NCBI GenBank assembly: GCA_933207985.1
Contig: OW240913.1
Span: 270,527,081 to 270,591,080, forward strand
DNA from: Pelobates cultripes
Taxonomy: Eukaryota > Chordata > Amphibia > Anura > Pelobatidae
Direction: 5' to 3'
Length of the DNA: 64,000 nucleotides
The notes under the pieces are model-generated. The model did not search any database. It worked only from the letters and a program-made list of their open reading frames with translations, and was not told where the DNA came from. Of the stretch, positions 12,139 through 24,344 are shown one piece after another. Positions within the stretch are counted from its first letter, which is position 1. Each line of letters opens with the position of its first letter. A program made the position numbers and the translations under genes.

Positions 12139-15100
12139 ATGGTGATTAAAATTATGTCACTAAACACGAAAGGGCTTAACCCCCCCGAACAAACGCAGGT
12201 TGGCCATACAGGAGTCTAGAAAATGTGGCGCTCTAGTGGCATTCTTCCAGGAGACACACTTTAGGTGGAAAGATAGGCCTAAATTTACCTCCAAATGGTT
12301 CCACCATGACTTCCACACCTGCTATACAGCCAAACAACGGGGCGTCTCCATCTTAATAAGCAAAGATGTAGTGTTTTCTCTAGTCCGCAAGATAAATGAT
12401 AGAAAAGGGCGATACCTAATATTGCAATGTCTCCTTAATAATACTCCATACACACTGGTCAACATTTACAGTCCTAATGAGAACCAACATGAATTCTTAA
12501 CCTTGACTCTGGCACTACTTGACATGTATAAATATAGGGAGGTAATTATTGGAGGTGACACAAACTTTTTATTAGATGGCGAGTCTGACTCGTCCACTGC
12601 TACAGGGCTTTCACAAGGCACCATGCGGCAAAGAATGGCTCTAGCAGCCAAAATCTGCACCACGCTAGCCTCCCACCACTTGGTGGACCCATGGTGCATC
12701 CTCCATCCCACAGAGGTGGATTACACTTGTCATACAGTGGCACACAATAGCTACTCTCGAATAGACTGATTCCTCATTCCTGCCACATCAATGCCTAACA
12801 TAGAAGAAGTTACTATTGGAACAATGTCATGGTCTGACCATGCACCTATCACCCTTAGTATTAAGGAAGCATTCCCCAATAAAGGGACAGGCACATGGAG
12901 ACTTAACGAGTCCCTTCTGACAGATCCCTCCATAGTCGCACAGATCACTACAGACCTACAGCATTATTTCATTGAAAATACGATAAATGACTCCCCTATA
13001 GAACAAATCTGGCTAGCACATAAAGCGGTCATACAGGGTAGTCTCATAAAACATGCCAGTCGAGCCAAAAAACTAAGGATGGCAAAATATGACTCGCTGG
13101 TAGCAGAAATCACTACACTGACACACTCCAAAAAGCGAGAACCAAGCAAGACCACTTACAAAAAATTATTAGCCCTCCAAAGCCAATTGAAAAACATATA
13201 GTTAGCCAAAACAACGTATCTCTTATGCAAAGCTCAACACAACTTCTTTACCAATGGCAACAGAGCAGATGCCAAGTTAGCATCACAATTAAAGGAGAGG
13301 AGTGTCGCCTCCAGGATTGCCTTCCTAATAGATAATAAGGGGAAGAAGACATTGAACCCACAAAGTATTGTAGATCTGTTTGCAAAATATTACAGTGAGT
13401 TGTACAATCTCAAAAATGACCCCGACATGTTCTTACCTACCCATGATGACATTGACAAAATTTTAACAGACCTCGATTTACCGAAACTAAAGGACGGAGA
13501 CCTAGACCTTCTACAAAAACCGTTCTCCTTAGATGAGCTCACAGCTGTAGTATCACAACTCCCAGCCCACAAATCCCCAGGACCCGATGGCCTCACGAAT
13601 GCCTACTACCAGAAATTCTCAACTATCCTTACGCCACACCTTCTAAATCTTTTAAATCACTGTGCTACTGCGGGTGCATTGCCAGATGAGATGCTGTTGG
13701 CCCATATATCCACCCTCCCTAAGCCTGGCAAACCCCGACCCAATGCAAAAATTTCAGGCCTATCTCCCTTCTTAATGGAGACGTCAAAATTTATGTTAAA
13801 CTCATCAGCAACCGAATGGCCCCTCTCCTCCACAAATTGGTACACAATGACCAATTGGGGTTCATAAAAGGCTGTCAAGGCTCCGACAACACCAGGAAAA
13901 TTCTGAACATGTTGTCAGCACTTGAAGGGCCTCTTCCTCGCACTTGACGCGGAAATAGCCTTCGACCGCTTAAACTGGGTGTATATGGCCAAGACTCTAC
14001 ACAAATTTAACTTCCCTGTGTCTACCATAAAAAGTATCATGGCGTTATACCACAATCCAGCGGCCAGAGTCTCCCATGGAGGCTTCCTGTCAAACCCCTT
14101 CTCCATCACAAACGGCACCCGCCAAGGTTGTCCCCTATCCCCCCTTCTGTATATACTGGCCCTGGGACCCCTAGCTTGTAAAATCAGACTACACCCTGAC
14201 ATACAAGGGATTCCTATACGAGGCAAGATGTACATCCTAGCCCTGTTCGCTGATGACAGCTTCATAGCACTGACGGACCCTACCCACTCCCTACCCCATA
14301 TGTTAAACCTCATACAACAATTCGGAAGTGTCTCATATTATAAACTAAATCAAAACCCAGGCCTTGCCCATCAACTTACCAAAAAACCTAACAGACTCCC
14401 TCCGTACCACATACAAATTTGACTGGAGAACTACCTCCATCACATATTTAGGGATAAAGGTTGCGCCTTCTACTTCAGTCACTCTAACACTAAATTATAC
14501 ACCACTGCTTACGCTCTGCAAAACAGAAATTAACAAATGGAAACATACAATGATCTCCTGGTTAGGGAAAATTAACGCCTACAAGATGATGATCCTGCCC
14601 CGTATCCTTTACATCTTTAGAGTGCTTCCCCTCAGAGTTCCCAACCAATACTGCAAAACATTACAAAAATTGTGTAGTGCATTTATCTGGGGGGACAAGA
14701 AACCTAGAGTGTCTATGGCACTCCTACAGACCGCCACCCACTCTGGTGGTGTCGGCCTCCCAAATATCAGACAGTACTACAGGGCAGCAATTCTGTCCTC
14801 AGGTGTTCTTCTACATGCTCCACCTAACACAACTCAATGGGTGGACATGGAAAGGGCACAATTCCGTAATCAATCCCTACTTGAGTATCTATGGGCGCCC
14901 AAGCAATTAAGACCAAGGCGACAAGATCTCCTCCCAACCACCCAACTTACAATAGCAGTGTGGGACGAATTCATGGGAGCAATAGGTTACAATAACTCCT
15001 TCCACCCTAAATCGCCCATCTCGACTCTCAGAGCAGTAGTACCAGATATCCCACTCCAAGACTGGCACAAGGAAGGAATCACAAACATATCCCAACTGAT

Positions 15101-15971
15101 AACTGACGGGAAAGTAACACCCTTCCCACTACTACAGTCACAGTGGCAACTTCCGATTCGAGCCACCTTTTCATACCTGCAGGTGAAAAGTGTACTGCAA
15201 GCACATGCGATACCGTCGCACAACTCAAAAGGCCCACCACAGGTTACCCTGCATCTGCTCATTGATAGATGTTGGTCCTCACCTAACAAACCTAAAATAT
15301 TAACATTGTGCTATAAAATCTGGCAAGAACTCACACCAACAAAACCACATTCGGACAAAGCCCAACGGGAAAAGGACTGTGGTGTAATACTGTCAGACAC
15401 AGAGTGGCTCCATGCATTAAACGGGTTGTCCAAATGGACTAAGTGCTTCTCACACATAGAAGCCCATAGGAAACTCATGTACCGTTGGTACATGACCCCA
15501 CACAGACTCCACCAGTTATTCCCCACGACAAACCCAACGTGCTGGAGATGTAATTCAGCCTCGGGCACACTACTACATCTGTGGTGGTCCTGCAGAGACA
15601 TTCAACCTTTCTGGACCACAGCATGGTCAATCTTGGAAACACTAGATATCCCAAAATTTGAACTGACAGCATCCATCTGCCTATTGCTACTGCTCCCGGC
15701 AGGACTAAACCCAGGTCAAAGGCAAATCATGGCGCTAGTCTTACTAGTATCAAGAAATCTCCTAGCACTTAATTGGAAATCCCAAGACTGCCCTTCCTTT
15801 CCCAAGTTGAAAGATAAAGTAGAGCAATTTCGCACATATGAAAGAATTGCAATTACATCCTCGAAAAAAATGCAAGAATTTGATATCACCTGGGGAAAAT
15901 GGGAGAAGGAGTTTGGAGGGATAAAAGAAAGGACACAAACACTGGCAAACTTTGCCAAAAGCACTGAATAG
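12139..15971 (+). pseudogene. L1 ORF2 (endonuclease-reverse transcriptase), several lesions
   Basis: Translation begins at ATG 12139 (MVIKIMSLNTKGLN), then a frameshift at a C-run near 12180 moves into the frame of 12200-12769. The apurinic endonuclease domain follows (FFQETHFRW, then VNIYSPN, then IIGGDTNFLLDG). A TGA at 12767-12769 sits where SRID-x-FL is expected, and the SWSDHAPI endonuclease end follows. There is a further in-frame TAG at about 13199. The reverse transcriptase has SPGPDGL, a frameshift near 13755, then FLALDAEIAFDR, RQGCPLSPLLY and the catalytic FADD (about 14245-14257). Another frameshift near 14370 leads to a long open C-terminal frame (14364-15971) with a zinc-knuckle-like C-W-R-C ... 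H-L-W-W-S-C (about 15540-15597). The catalytic aspartates remain, but four frameshifts and two stops make it a pseudogene. Confidence 0.93.
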
Positions 15972-16421
15972 GAGCATACCTTGAGTTACCCCTTCTCCCC
16001 CACCATAACACTGACCTTAGGTTAAGATACCAACCAAACGGCCACAGGTATTACTCACGCACATATCCCTCCCCCCTATCCCTCCCAATTCCTCTATAGT
16101 CCCCCCCTTTCATTTTTCAGCCCCCCTTCCAGGTTCTTGAACCCCCAAAACAGGTACCTAACTTCTACACTCTCGAGAAGACAAGAGGAGCAGTAAGACA
16201 ACTAATGCTTTATCTCGCTATTGGTAGTTTATTGTTAAGGTAATGATGAAAAAAATGTTCAACACGTATCTGTATTATGCTGTTAAATAACCATTAATGT
16301 TACGACGAAAGTGACATATGTTTAACTAACCCTCCTACCTTCTCTTCTGTACCCTGAACCATCTTGATTAAAACAATAAAACATCAATTTGAAAAAAAAA
16401 AAAAAAAAGTAGAGTGCATAG

Positions 16422-16563
16422 TGCTACCTCTACCTCTACTGTCAGTCACTTCTTGTTGCATGCTGCTAAGTCTGTGGATAGAGTATCTTCTGTAACCTTT
16501 ACCTGGTGACATAATGTGCTACACAGGTAGGTGAACAGGCGAGCAATGGGGAACACAGAGTGG
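16422..16563. repeat. Target sequence of the L1 and start of minisatellite
   Basis: Short unassigned sequence; its end (ggggaacacagagtggctggg) matches the minisatellite unit to the right of the next LTR, so that array originally spanned the LTR insertion point. Confidence 0.5.
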
Positions 16564-16568
16564 CTGGG

Positions 16569-17105
16569 TGTCAGGATTACAGTATGATCCAGCACGTAGA
16601 ATTGTGTAACACGGGACTGATAGGTAACATATACCTATATACGGACCTTAGAATGGCCAGACCAACGTACCAAAGAATAGTCAGGAAAAGCCGAGGTCAA
16701 GGGATACAGAAAGAGACACAACGATAAGGAAAAAGCCAGGGGTCAGGAGTGCCAGAAAACAGGGAAGTCAAAAACAATGCCAAAATCAAATAACCAGAAT
16801 TACCAGAATCAATAACGCGTTCTAGGACAACCACAAGGAAACCACGACAGGGCACTGAGCAAGAGGAGAACTGGGCCTAAATACCCCGCCTGTGGATCTG
16901 ATTGGTTGAAACCGGCTTTTGACCCCAAAGGCAGTTACCAGGATCCTATTTGCATGATTGCTGCTCAGCACAAAACCACCTGTGGATTGATTGCTGCTTA
17001 GCACAACTTTTCCTGTTAGGACAGTAATGTTGCTCGGCACAACTTTTCCTGTCTAAACACTAAATTCCATTAATCACATTTTTATAAGTGGATGAATACA
17101 TGACA
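16569..17105 (-). mobile_element. Solo LTR in reverse orientation (537 bp)
   Basis: Boundaries are TGTCAGGATTACAG and ACATGACA, with CTGGG on each side (16564-16568 and 17106-17110). On the minus strand its 3' portion contains 'ggccattctaaggtccg' and related text that also occurs in the solo LTR at 62283-62887, supporting a common LTR family. The duplication is read inside a minisatellite rich in ctggg, which weakens it slightly. No internal retroelement genes remain. Confidence 0.65.
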
Positions 17106-17335
17106 CTGGGGAAGGTGACAATGACACACACAGAGGGGCTGGAGGGGGTGACACAGACAGAGGGGCTGGGGAAGGGGACACAGAGACACTCAGAGGGGCT
17201 GGGGAAGGGAAAAGTGGCACACACAGAAGGGCTGGGGAAGGAGACACCGACACGCAACAAGGCTGAGGAAGGCAACAGTGACATACGCAGTGGGGCTGGG
17301 GAAGGGAACACAGACTCACACAAAGGGGCTGGGTG
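17106..17335 (+). repeat. Minisatellite, 'gaggggctggggaagg' units
   Basis: About eight irregular units of 25-32 bp built around 'cagaggggctggggaaggg' and 'acacagac'. The array resumes the sequence seen left of the LTR. A 90-residue frame across it is an artefact of the repeat. Confidence 0.8.
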
Positions 17336-18714
17336 TCACGGTTCTCACCGTGAAATCTAGACAGCCAGTGACTATTATTTTGAGTAATTCTATCCTTGCT
17401 ATACTTTGCTATGTCTGCAGCACTGGGGGCTGGACTTCTTCTGTGGCTATTACCTGTGCTTCACCTTAGGCAGATCACTCATCAACCGGGTATTTAAGCA
17501 ATTTCCTGGTATACCCAGAGGTGGGACACCAGAGATTGAAATTGGGAATGCAGGACAGGACCCCAAAATCAGGAGTGTTATGAGCACTAACCTAATACTA
17601 ATATTACCTAACACATGTAATCTCTAAAAACTTAACTCTTAAGTAACCCTAAACTCAATAATATTAAATACCCCCTGTACACAAGTACTACATTTAACTC
17701 CGCTCTCACACTAAACCCAATAAATCGAAACACCCCTCCTTTTAACACTAACATGTCATCAAACTGACGTTAATACCGCTCTGACTTTAAACTGTCCTAT
17801 ACCCTAACAACATCTAAAACGTATTCTAACCCTGTATGCATTTACACAGTTGTATGTATTCACAGATTCATACAAAATGCATTCCAAGCAGAAATATGCT
17901 TACATGTATGTGCGGTTATTAGATACGAATGTATGTTTTATAAACTTTTGTATGCCTGCAATCTAAATTCTCTTTTTTTTTGTCTTTCTTTGAGGGATGG
18001 TGGGGAACACCTTAGAATTCTGTACCTAGAGGCACCTACCATGTAAACCCAGCCCTGGGTACGATGTGCAAGACATTAGTGCATAAAGTGGTGGTGAGCT
18101 CTGAGAATGCCCTCTGTTTCCATATTTTGCTACTTGCAATAGTCTACAAAGTAGGATGTATAGGCATAAGGATAAATTACAGGGAGCAAGGGTAACATGG
18201 TTTCATTGGAAAACTGCAGACCTTCAACAGACTGTGTGGACTTTAGAAATAGAGTGAATAATTAAAGTATAAATAGTGTGGTGTGTGCATATTAACTCCA
18301 TTCATTTGTTCACTTGTATTAGTATGTTGACTTGTTAAGTGATTTAATATTCTTTCATACATAGCAACTGTTACTTTGAGGGATGGGGTTTATGACATGT
18401 AATCCATGGTCATTGAGAGGACTAGTGACATCAGCTGGAGAAACAGAACATTCTGTTTTCACCAGGCAGTAACTGAATCTCTGAGAAAAAAAAGTATTTA
18501 AAAACATAGGTGACCTGTACACTTTGAGCACAAATAAGGATATTAATTATGTAACTGTCAGGAAACATTCCTTTTTCTCCCTTTTTTGTATTATTTTTAG
18601 TTTGTCTGTTTTTTGTGTTTTCTTTTCAGCTACTGCTATTTAAAAAGAAGTTCTGCACATTGTACATATGCAAATCCCTTAGTGACACATTGCTCTAAAT
18701 GCTAATCGTATAAA
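17336..18714. other. No recognised feature
   Basis: Ordinary AT-rich sequence. A motif at 18045-18057 (gtaaacccagccctg) resembles a hAT right end but lacks a supporting duplication. Confidence 0.4.
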
Positions 18715-19321
18715 ATAAGGTTAAAACTTACCTCAAATCGAGTGCCGGGGTAAGTACTCCTCTACCCTTTTTCACGCCACGTCGTCATGCAAAGTCACTG
18801 GTTTCTTTATTATAGTCCAATCAAATGCTTCTTATAGAGAGGCATTGTTGAACCTAGGGCACATGGGTGAGGATAATCTTCTTCTGGTAGAGAAGTACTG
18901 AATCCAATGCTTCTCTATTAGAAGCATCAAAAGCAACACCATGCATGCACACGGTGTTAGTATTCACAAGTGCGAAGATGAGATGAGTGACCAATCCTAC
19001 CAATGAGCTACCAATCCTGGCGATCTGAATCAAGGAGAGGTAGAAGGGAGGGAAAGTTGAACAAGGGGAGGGAATGAAGAGAAAGAGAAGATCTAATGTA
19101 GACCGGCTGAGAGGGCTGGATTTTAAGGGGGGAATTATACAAAGAGCAAGTGCTCTGGATTGTGAGCACACACAGTCCTACTGGCTTTTCCTTGCAGGTG
19201 TGCTTACAGTACTGCATGCAAGAGAAGCTCATTATCCATATCCATCGCCAGCACACAGTGTGCTTATACAATGACCACTTATTTTAGCATACATGGTCAT
19301 GGAGATTGGAGTAACCCTTTA
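18715..19321. mobile_element. T2-like MITE, right end only
   Basis: The right end GGAGTAACCCTTTAA has the T2-like terminus read from the other strand (TTAAAGGGTTACTCC). The interior 'ggttaaaacttacctc' and 'gcttctctattagaagc' resembles interiors of other T2-type elements in the window. A matching left end was not found, so this is a fragment with an approximate start. Confidence 0.4.
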
Positions 19322-21040
19322 ATGAAAAATGCATTAATATTGTTGGACCAGTACAGGGAAATACCATACCTAAATTGGGAGATAAGAAAGCAGGATGGGG
19401 GATGGCGGTACAGAAAGTAGAATGCCTGTGGCACTATTCATGCCACTTGTGATCCAGTGAGAGCAGGTCCACTTGAAAAATAAAGTCTGGCTGCATCTGA
19501 AAAATGTGACTGTTAGCATGGTGTACATGGTGGCCAGCCCCAGTTTGCACAATCCTTTCTAGCTTGGTCTCTGGTGTTATCTGGAAGCAAGACAGCAATG
19601 ACAAAAAGGAGATAGAGGAGCCCAAAATCATGACTGTCCCAATTAATGCAGGACTGTTGGGAAGTATACTCCATGATACTCTGGAAACTCAAGCTAAATA
19701 AAAGGGAACCCCACAAGCACATAATTGCTAAAAACTGAAATAAACTGGGTAGTGAGAGTCCCCCTTTAATAAGTACAACCCAGATTACAAGTGCAATCTT
19801 CCAGATTTACAGAGTGTGTAGCATATGTAATTGTTTATCCAGATCTAGTCACATCTAATACTAGTGTTTTGTTAATGTGTTCTGTATTGCAGTTATTGGT
19901 AAGGTAAACTCTAATGTGCTTTTTTTATTATTGTTCTTCTGTCTGAAGGCTCTGTCAAAATGTGTAATTAGCTCCAAGTGTTTTATCAGTTTGTCTACAA
20001 ACATCAAAGTGTTCCCACCTGTTTTTTAAAGATTGAATATGCTATTATACATTTCACTTATTATGTCCACGTATGTTGAATTTTCCAGTGCTATTAAGTC
20101 ATAATAATAATAATAATACACAGTAGTGGAAGCCAGTTAGCTACCATGTACAGGAATACGTATCCGTAAAATAATAAGGTTAAATATATAGTTTTAATAG
20201 TCCCTAAGTCTACAAAAGTAACCCGTAAGATGAAACACATTTTTGACAAAATAAATAAAGCAGCCTAGAGGCAGATTTTGATAAAGAATGGTAATCAAAA
20301 ATCTGACAGCTACATAGAAATTAATATGATTCTTCATGAGCGGCTATACCTTTCATTTATCTCTCAAATGGATAAACTGCAAAAATCATCAGCCATTGCA
20401 TCATCTGTAAATAAACTGTAAAGGGAAAAGGTGTCAATATGTTCCTGGATCAAATAAATTATTTAGATAATGTATAAAAATATACAAAAATGAAATTAAA
20501 GTAATAAAAAATACAATGCTCGAAATACCCACAAAACGAACTGTTACGTGGGTCTGTTTTCAGTTTCAGTCAAATTACTCATACACCGGTTAAAGGATTT
20601 TCATCTATGGTGAGTGATCTTAAAAGTAGTTTATCCCCCACCAACAATTTAAATCATCAAACAGAATGATTAAAACGGAATTATCAATCTATACATAACA
20701 CAATTCACTTCAGCTTATGGTTAACAGAGTTTCCCATCTTATTCACTTTATAACAGTCCCGATTTTAAGATGGACAGGAGGGTGCTGCAGCTGCAGCAGC
20801 AGCACATTATGAATGAGAGGCAATCTCATAGAGAAATATTTGTTTCAAAGCTTCTCTATGAGAAGCATCGCCGGTACAGCATGGCAATTTCTGCGCATGT
20901 ACCCCGCCTCCCAATGACTTTTTATGAGAAGTATGGGATTTGCCAGGAGATCTCTTACCACTGGATTAAAAGTATGTCAACACTTTTTTTTGGAATTGAG
21001 TTTTAAACACTTCATATCAAAAATAAAGTAGTTTTACTTG
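19322..21040. other. AT-rich, no defined element
   Basis: A short (aat)n run lies at 20101-20117, and 'gcttctctatgagaagc' at about 20850 recalls MITE interior sequence. I cannot define an element or gene here. Confidence 0.35.
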
Positions 21041-21128
21041 AAAGCCCAGGACTTGAAAATGAGAGAAAAGTATCCTTCCTGGCAAAATAGTTTACAAATA
21101 AATTTGTAACACTTGAGTGTTGCTTTAA
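21041..21128. repeat. MITE-derived fragment, related to 21974-22028
   Basis: 'gaaagcccaggacttgaaaa' through 'agagaaaagtatcctt' is repeated with small changes at 21974-22028. It ends TGAGTGTTGCTTTAA at 21128, a T2-like right terminus. Both copies look like remnants of one MITE family. Confidence 0.45.
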
Positions 21129-21973
21129 GAATAATTGGACTCTCTAGCTGACAAGGTACCTAAATTTTGAGATGCAACTCTATTGCTTGAAATGGTGCTC
21201 TATTAATATTTTCAGTGTAGGCCCTATTAGATACTTGTTAAAGAAGAAAGCATTCCAGGAATTAGTGCTTCCCCCAAAAACGCAACTTACACCTATACAG
21301 AAAAAACATTTTCTACCATGTAGACACAGCACATTTAAAGACTCATTAAAGGGAATGAGTTAAATCTGCCAGAATACTCTAGAGCCTGCTTCAGCAGGGA
21401 AGGGCTTCATAGTGTAAATAGCAGTGATAAAAACACATTCCACAAGAAAAGGCCAGCTCTGCTCCTTTCTATAGCACTCCTTGCATGTTATTCATTATAT
21501 TGTTAAACATACACACCATACGTAATCAACATGTACTCTAGCTCGATACACACAACAGGTGATAGAATTTGCCAGTAAAAACTGTTTACTCTGTTACTTT
21601 TCAGTCATAATAAAATAAAACTGGTATTTCTCTTATTGTAGTTTATTTCTGAAAGAACAAATCAATATGGTATTAAAACTGAATAGGACTGCATTATGCT
21701 TGGACAGAACCTTTGGCATGTGTGCCATGTATGGCACATAATGTGCCTTTTCATGGCACAAAAGCCAAGCTGGGGAAGATTTCCCTGCCACTGAATACTC
21801 TGAATTTAACTTTTTCTTGATATCTGTACTTGATTGCACTTCCTTCCAGCTCTTGAGTAGAAGAAACCATGGGGCAGGAGAGAAACCCCCGTCCCTGCCC
21901 CATACCTGACCAACTACCCTTCTGCTGTTAAATGGTAAGCAAAAAGGAGGTTGGCTAAAAATAACAGCAATGT
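21129..21973. other. No recognised feature
   Basis: AT-rich unassigned sequence between two related MITE fragments. Confidence 0.35.
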
Positions 21974-22028
21974 CGAAAGCCCAGGACACACTTGAAAACG
22001 AGAGAAAAGTATCCTTAGTGGCAGCAAT
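21974..22028. repeat. MITE-derived fragment, second copy
   Basis: Near-repeat of the 21041-21090 segment (gaaagcccagga ... gagagaaaagtatcctt) in the same orientation. Confidence 0.45.
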
Positions 22029-22522
22029 ATTTGTGTTTAACATTGTTAATGTTTGTGTCTTGCAGTTTGTTTCTATTTGTGTGTGTGTGTGTGTGTAGCA
22101 TTGGTTGTTAGACTAGCAGTATGTGTGGCAATGTGTAGCTGTGTGTGCCCTGGCATTGTGCATTAGGGAAGTGTATCTGGAATGCAGCTTTAATGTATTT
22201 ATGTGTCTGTGATTGTCTGTCTGGGAGCATGTATTTGAAACACACACAAAAACGCACAAGAAATCTCCACCTCATACATGTACTACAAACAGCCCACATA
22301 CAAGCACCCGCACAGCTTCTCAAGCACCACACAAACACAACACAACTGACAAACCCATCCCCCCGCAAACACACACATGCAATACCCCAAGCAGCAATAC
22401 CTCAGACAAAAGTCAGTGCTTACATTTAGGCATAGGATGTGGAAGCACCATCTGAGGAGTGGCCACAAAGACGCAAGGAGCCACAAGCGGCGTTGGAAGT
22501 AGGTGAGTAAATCATCTTTTTA

Positions 22523-23555
22523 GGGGAGCGGAGCTAGCCACAGAACAAAGCAGACACACATGCCGGGAGGTTCCAAGAGAGATCGCAAAAAAAACAGCCT
22601 GACTGCACCAAAAGTGTTTTATACTTACCCAAAAGCTGTCGTGACATTATGAGAAAGAAAACCTAACTGCACAGGAGTGATATAGCCTCATCATCCACAT
22701 ATATTGGGACTCTGCTCCAAGTTACACTACTGCAGCAGCCTTCTAATATGGCGCCCGCGCAGGAAGATTCTGAACTCGCCTCAGAGTAGAGTGAACAGGA
22801 CAACTCTCAGCATACTGCAGAGTGAGGAGACTGTAGAAGAACCCTGCCACTGAGGACAGGAGTCTAGGAGAATGAACCCTGAAACTCGCCCTGACCTTAT
22901 ACCTGGCAGCAAAGCTGACATACAAAACACGCTGGCCGAGTTGAAGGCTATCCTCGCAGCCGACATTGAGCTGTTTATGAGGATGAGGGTATGTGGGTTA
23001 TGACAGCCCAGAGGAGAGCACTGGAAGATGACGGTGATACTACCAGAGGCAAACATGATGACATGAAAGCTGAGGTAGACAAGCTGAAGCAGGCCAACCT
23101 CAATATAGGAGGCAGACTAGCTGTCCTGGAGGATTCTAAGCAGCAGTGAAACCTGTCCGCCATTCCAACGAAGACGTTGTTGACCACACTACCTTTGCAG
23201 GTTCCTAAATTCCATACTGCCTCCAGCAAAGGCAAAAAGCCATATACCTGGATTACAACTATCGGGTCCTAAAACCCTGGCCTGGGTCCCTTCCAGTCAC
23301 TACAGAGCAAATAGCTTAAACAAGCCTCGACTATGAATGCATCTGCCTATCACTTTGGGGGCTCAGACCTCACATTATTCAGAGATCTCTCCAGATCCAC
23401 TTTGCTGTGGAGAAAATCCCTACAAGCAGTAACTAAGCTGCCCAAAAAATTAAATATATGAGGAACTGGAAAAAACTCCAGAAAAAATACATAGAATTTC
23501 AAAGCAAAATAGTACTCACTATGCACCATGAAGCCCCCCACTGTTGCTCAGGCAG
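22523..23555 (+). mobile_element. L1-type 5' portion (plus strand), decayed
   Basis: Begins GGGGAGCGGAGCTAGCC, the GC-rich start seen at the 5' ends of other L1 copies here, and contains a 5' untranslated region followed by a broken ORF1. Sequence similarity to L1 fades at about 23555, so it is 3'-truncated or rearranged. Confidence 0.6.
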
Positions 23556-23560
23556 TGAAA
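22872..23560 (+). pseudogene. L1 ORF1 remnant
   Basis: From ATG 22872 the frame reads MNPETRPDLIPGSK then a heptad-like NTLAELKAILAADIE; a frameshift follows near 22985. After it come DDMKAEVDKLKQANLNI and RLAVLEDSKQQ, the coiled-coil end, then a stop. Further on, LFRDLSRSTLLWRKSL matches the position of the ORF1 C-terminal domain (the F-x-D-L-S segment), with another stop soon after. The order of pieces is right for L1 ORF1, but the RNA-recognition motif is largely unrecognisable. It is a decayed pseudogene. Confidence 0.6.
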
Positions 23561-23619
23561 ATCCAAAGAACAAATAGTAAAAATAGAGGTTGCGCAAGTA
23601 GTTGCTGTGTGCACAAACC

Positions 23620-24340
23620 AAAGAGCTACTGACATTTATTTGGAGGACAAATAACAAATGTTTCGGGGTAATCCCTTTGTCAATGCATCATGTCCCTCCC
23701 CCCTTACAACATTTATATACAAAATAGACAGTGGATAAGTCCAAAGCCACCCCCCCTGCCCAAAGTGTAGAACTGTCCTCCTGTAGTCCTGCCACCATCT
23801 TTCCACATTTCCCAGCATGCCGCGGTGTATGGTTTTGCCCATACCAAGCCACATGGACATTTAAGAAAATAGACTATGAAATAAGTCTGGCAGGTAAAAA
23901 AAGCCTTTTAGTTTAATCTGTTTACCTGTCTTGGGGTGTGTGCAGTATTCCCTCTTGATGATCCATGTGCCTTTTTTGCATGAAAGGCAGGGGTAAGTAT
24001 CATAAGTGGGTTTTGACAAAAATGTTTGTTTACTTGGTGTAAAGCTGTCTGCGTTAACTACCATGTTCCTCTTAAGTGTGAATATAGATGGATCTGTGAA
24101 CAGATGGCCAATCTGCCTATCAAGCTGCAAAATATGCCAATTTTTACATACAATGTCCTGAATTTGGGAAGAAAGTGGTGAGTATATACTTGTGTATGGA
24201 ATTCTATTGGATTTGGTCTTGGGTGTGGAGGAGAGCAAGCCTTCTCTGTTCATAGCTTCCACTTTTTGTTTGGAAATCTGAAGAAGTCGTGGGTTGTAAC
24301 CTATCTCAATGAAATTCTGTGACATATGTGTAAGGCGTTA
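23620..24340 (-). mobile_element. Penelope-like element fragment, minus strand
   Basis: Near 23660 is 'gtttcggggtaatccctttg', a terminal motif common in Penelope-like elements, followed leftwards by the coding remnant described separately. It lies head-to-head with a plus-strand Penelope-like fragment beginning at about 24345. Confidence 0.6.
23861..24325 (-). pseudogene. Penelope-like RT C-terminal/linker remnant
   Basis: A 154-residue frame runs FIEIGYNPRLLQISKQ ... NRIPYTSIYSPLSSQI ... DRQIGHLFTDPSIFTLKRN ... KPTYDTYPCLSCKKGTWI. This resembles the region between the reverse transcriptase and endonuclease of vertebrate Penelope-like elements, where a Cys-rich segment (C-x2-C) precedes the GIY-YIG domain. 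I see no RT catalytic box, so the 5' part is missing. Assignment is by family memory rather than a search. Confidence 0.55.
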
Positions 24341-24344
24341 TGTC

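Larger units (their letters stand above)
10594..16408 (+). mobile_element. Full-length L1-type LINE, inactive
   Basis: The element runs from a 5' untranslated region through ORF1 and ORF2 to a 3' untranslated region with AATAAA near 16375 and a poly(A) run ending near 16408. The flanking duplication AAAAGTAGAATGCATAG (10577-10593) is matched by AAAAGTAGAGTGCATAG (16405-16421), with one mismatch. It is about 5.8 kb, normal for a complete L1. The target lies just 13 bp beyond a solo LTR. Both reading frames are damaged (separate entries), so it cannot retrotranspose by itself, but the near-perfect duplication suggests a fairly recent insertion. Confidence 0.93.

Noticed and set aside
14364..15971. 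535-residue open frame as a host gene
   Set aside because: It is the C-terminal half of L1 ORF2, in line with the upstream endonuclease and RT remnants and ending before an L1 poly(A).
9584..18057. Possible hAT element from CAGGGCCGGCTAGG (9584) to CCCAGCCCTG (18057)
   Set aside because: The adjacent 8-mers are cctgtact and ggtacgat, which do not match, and internal homology between the ends is weak.
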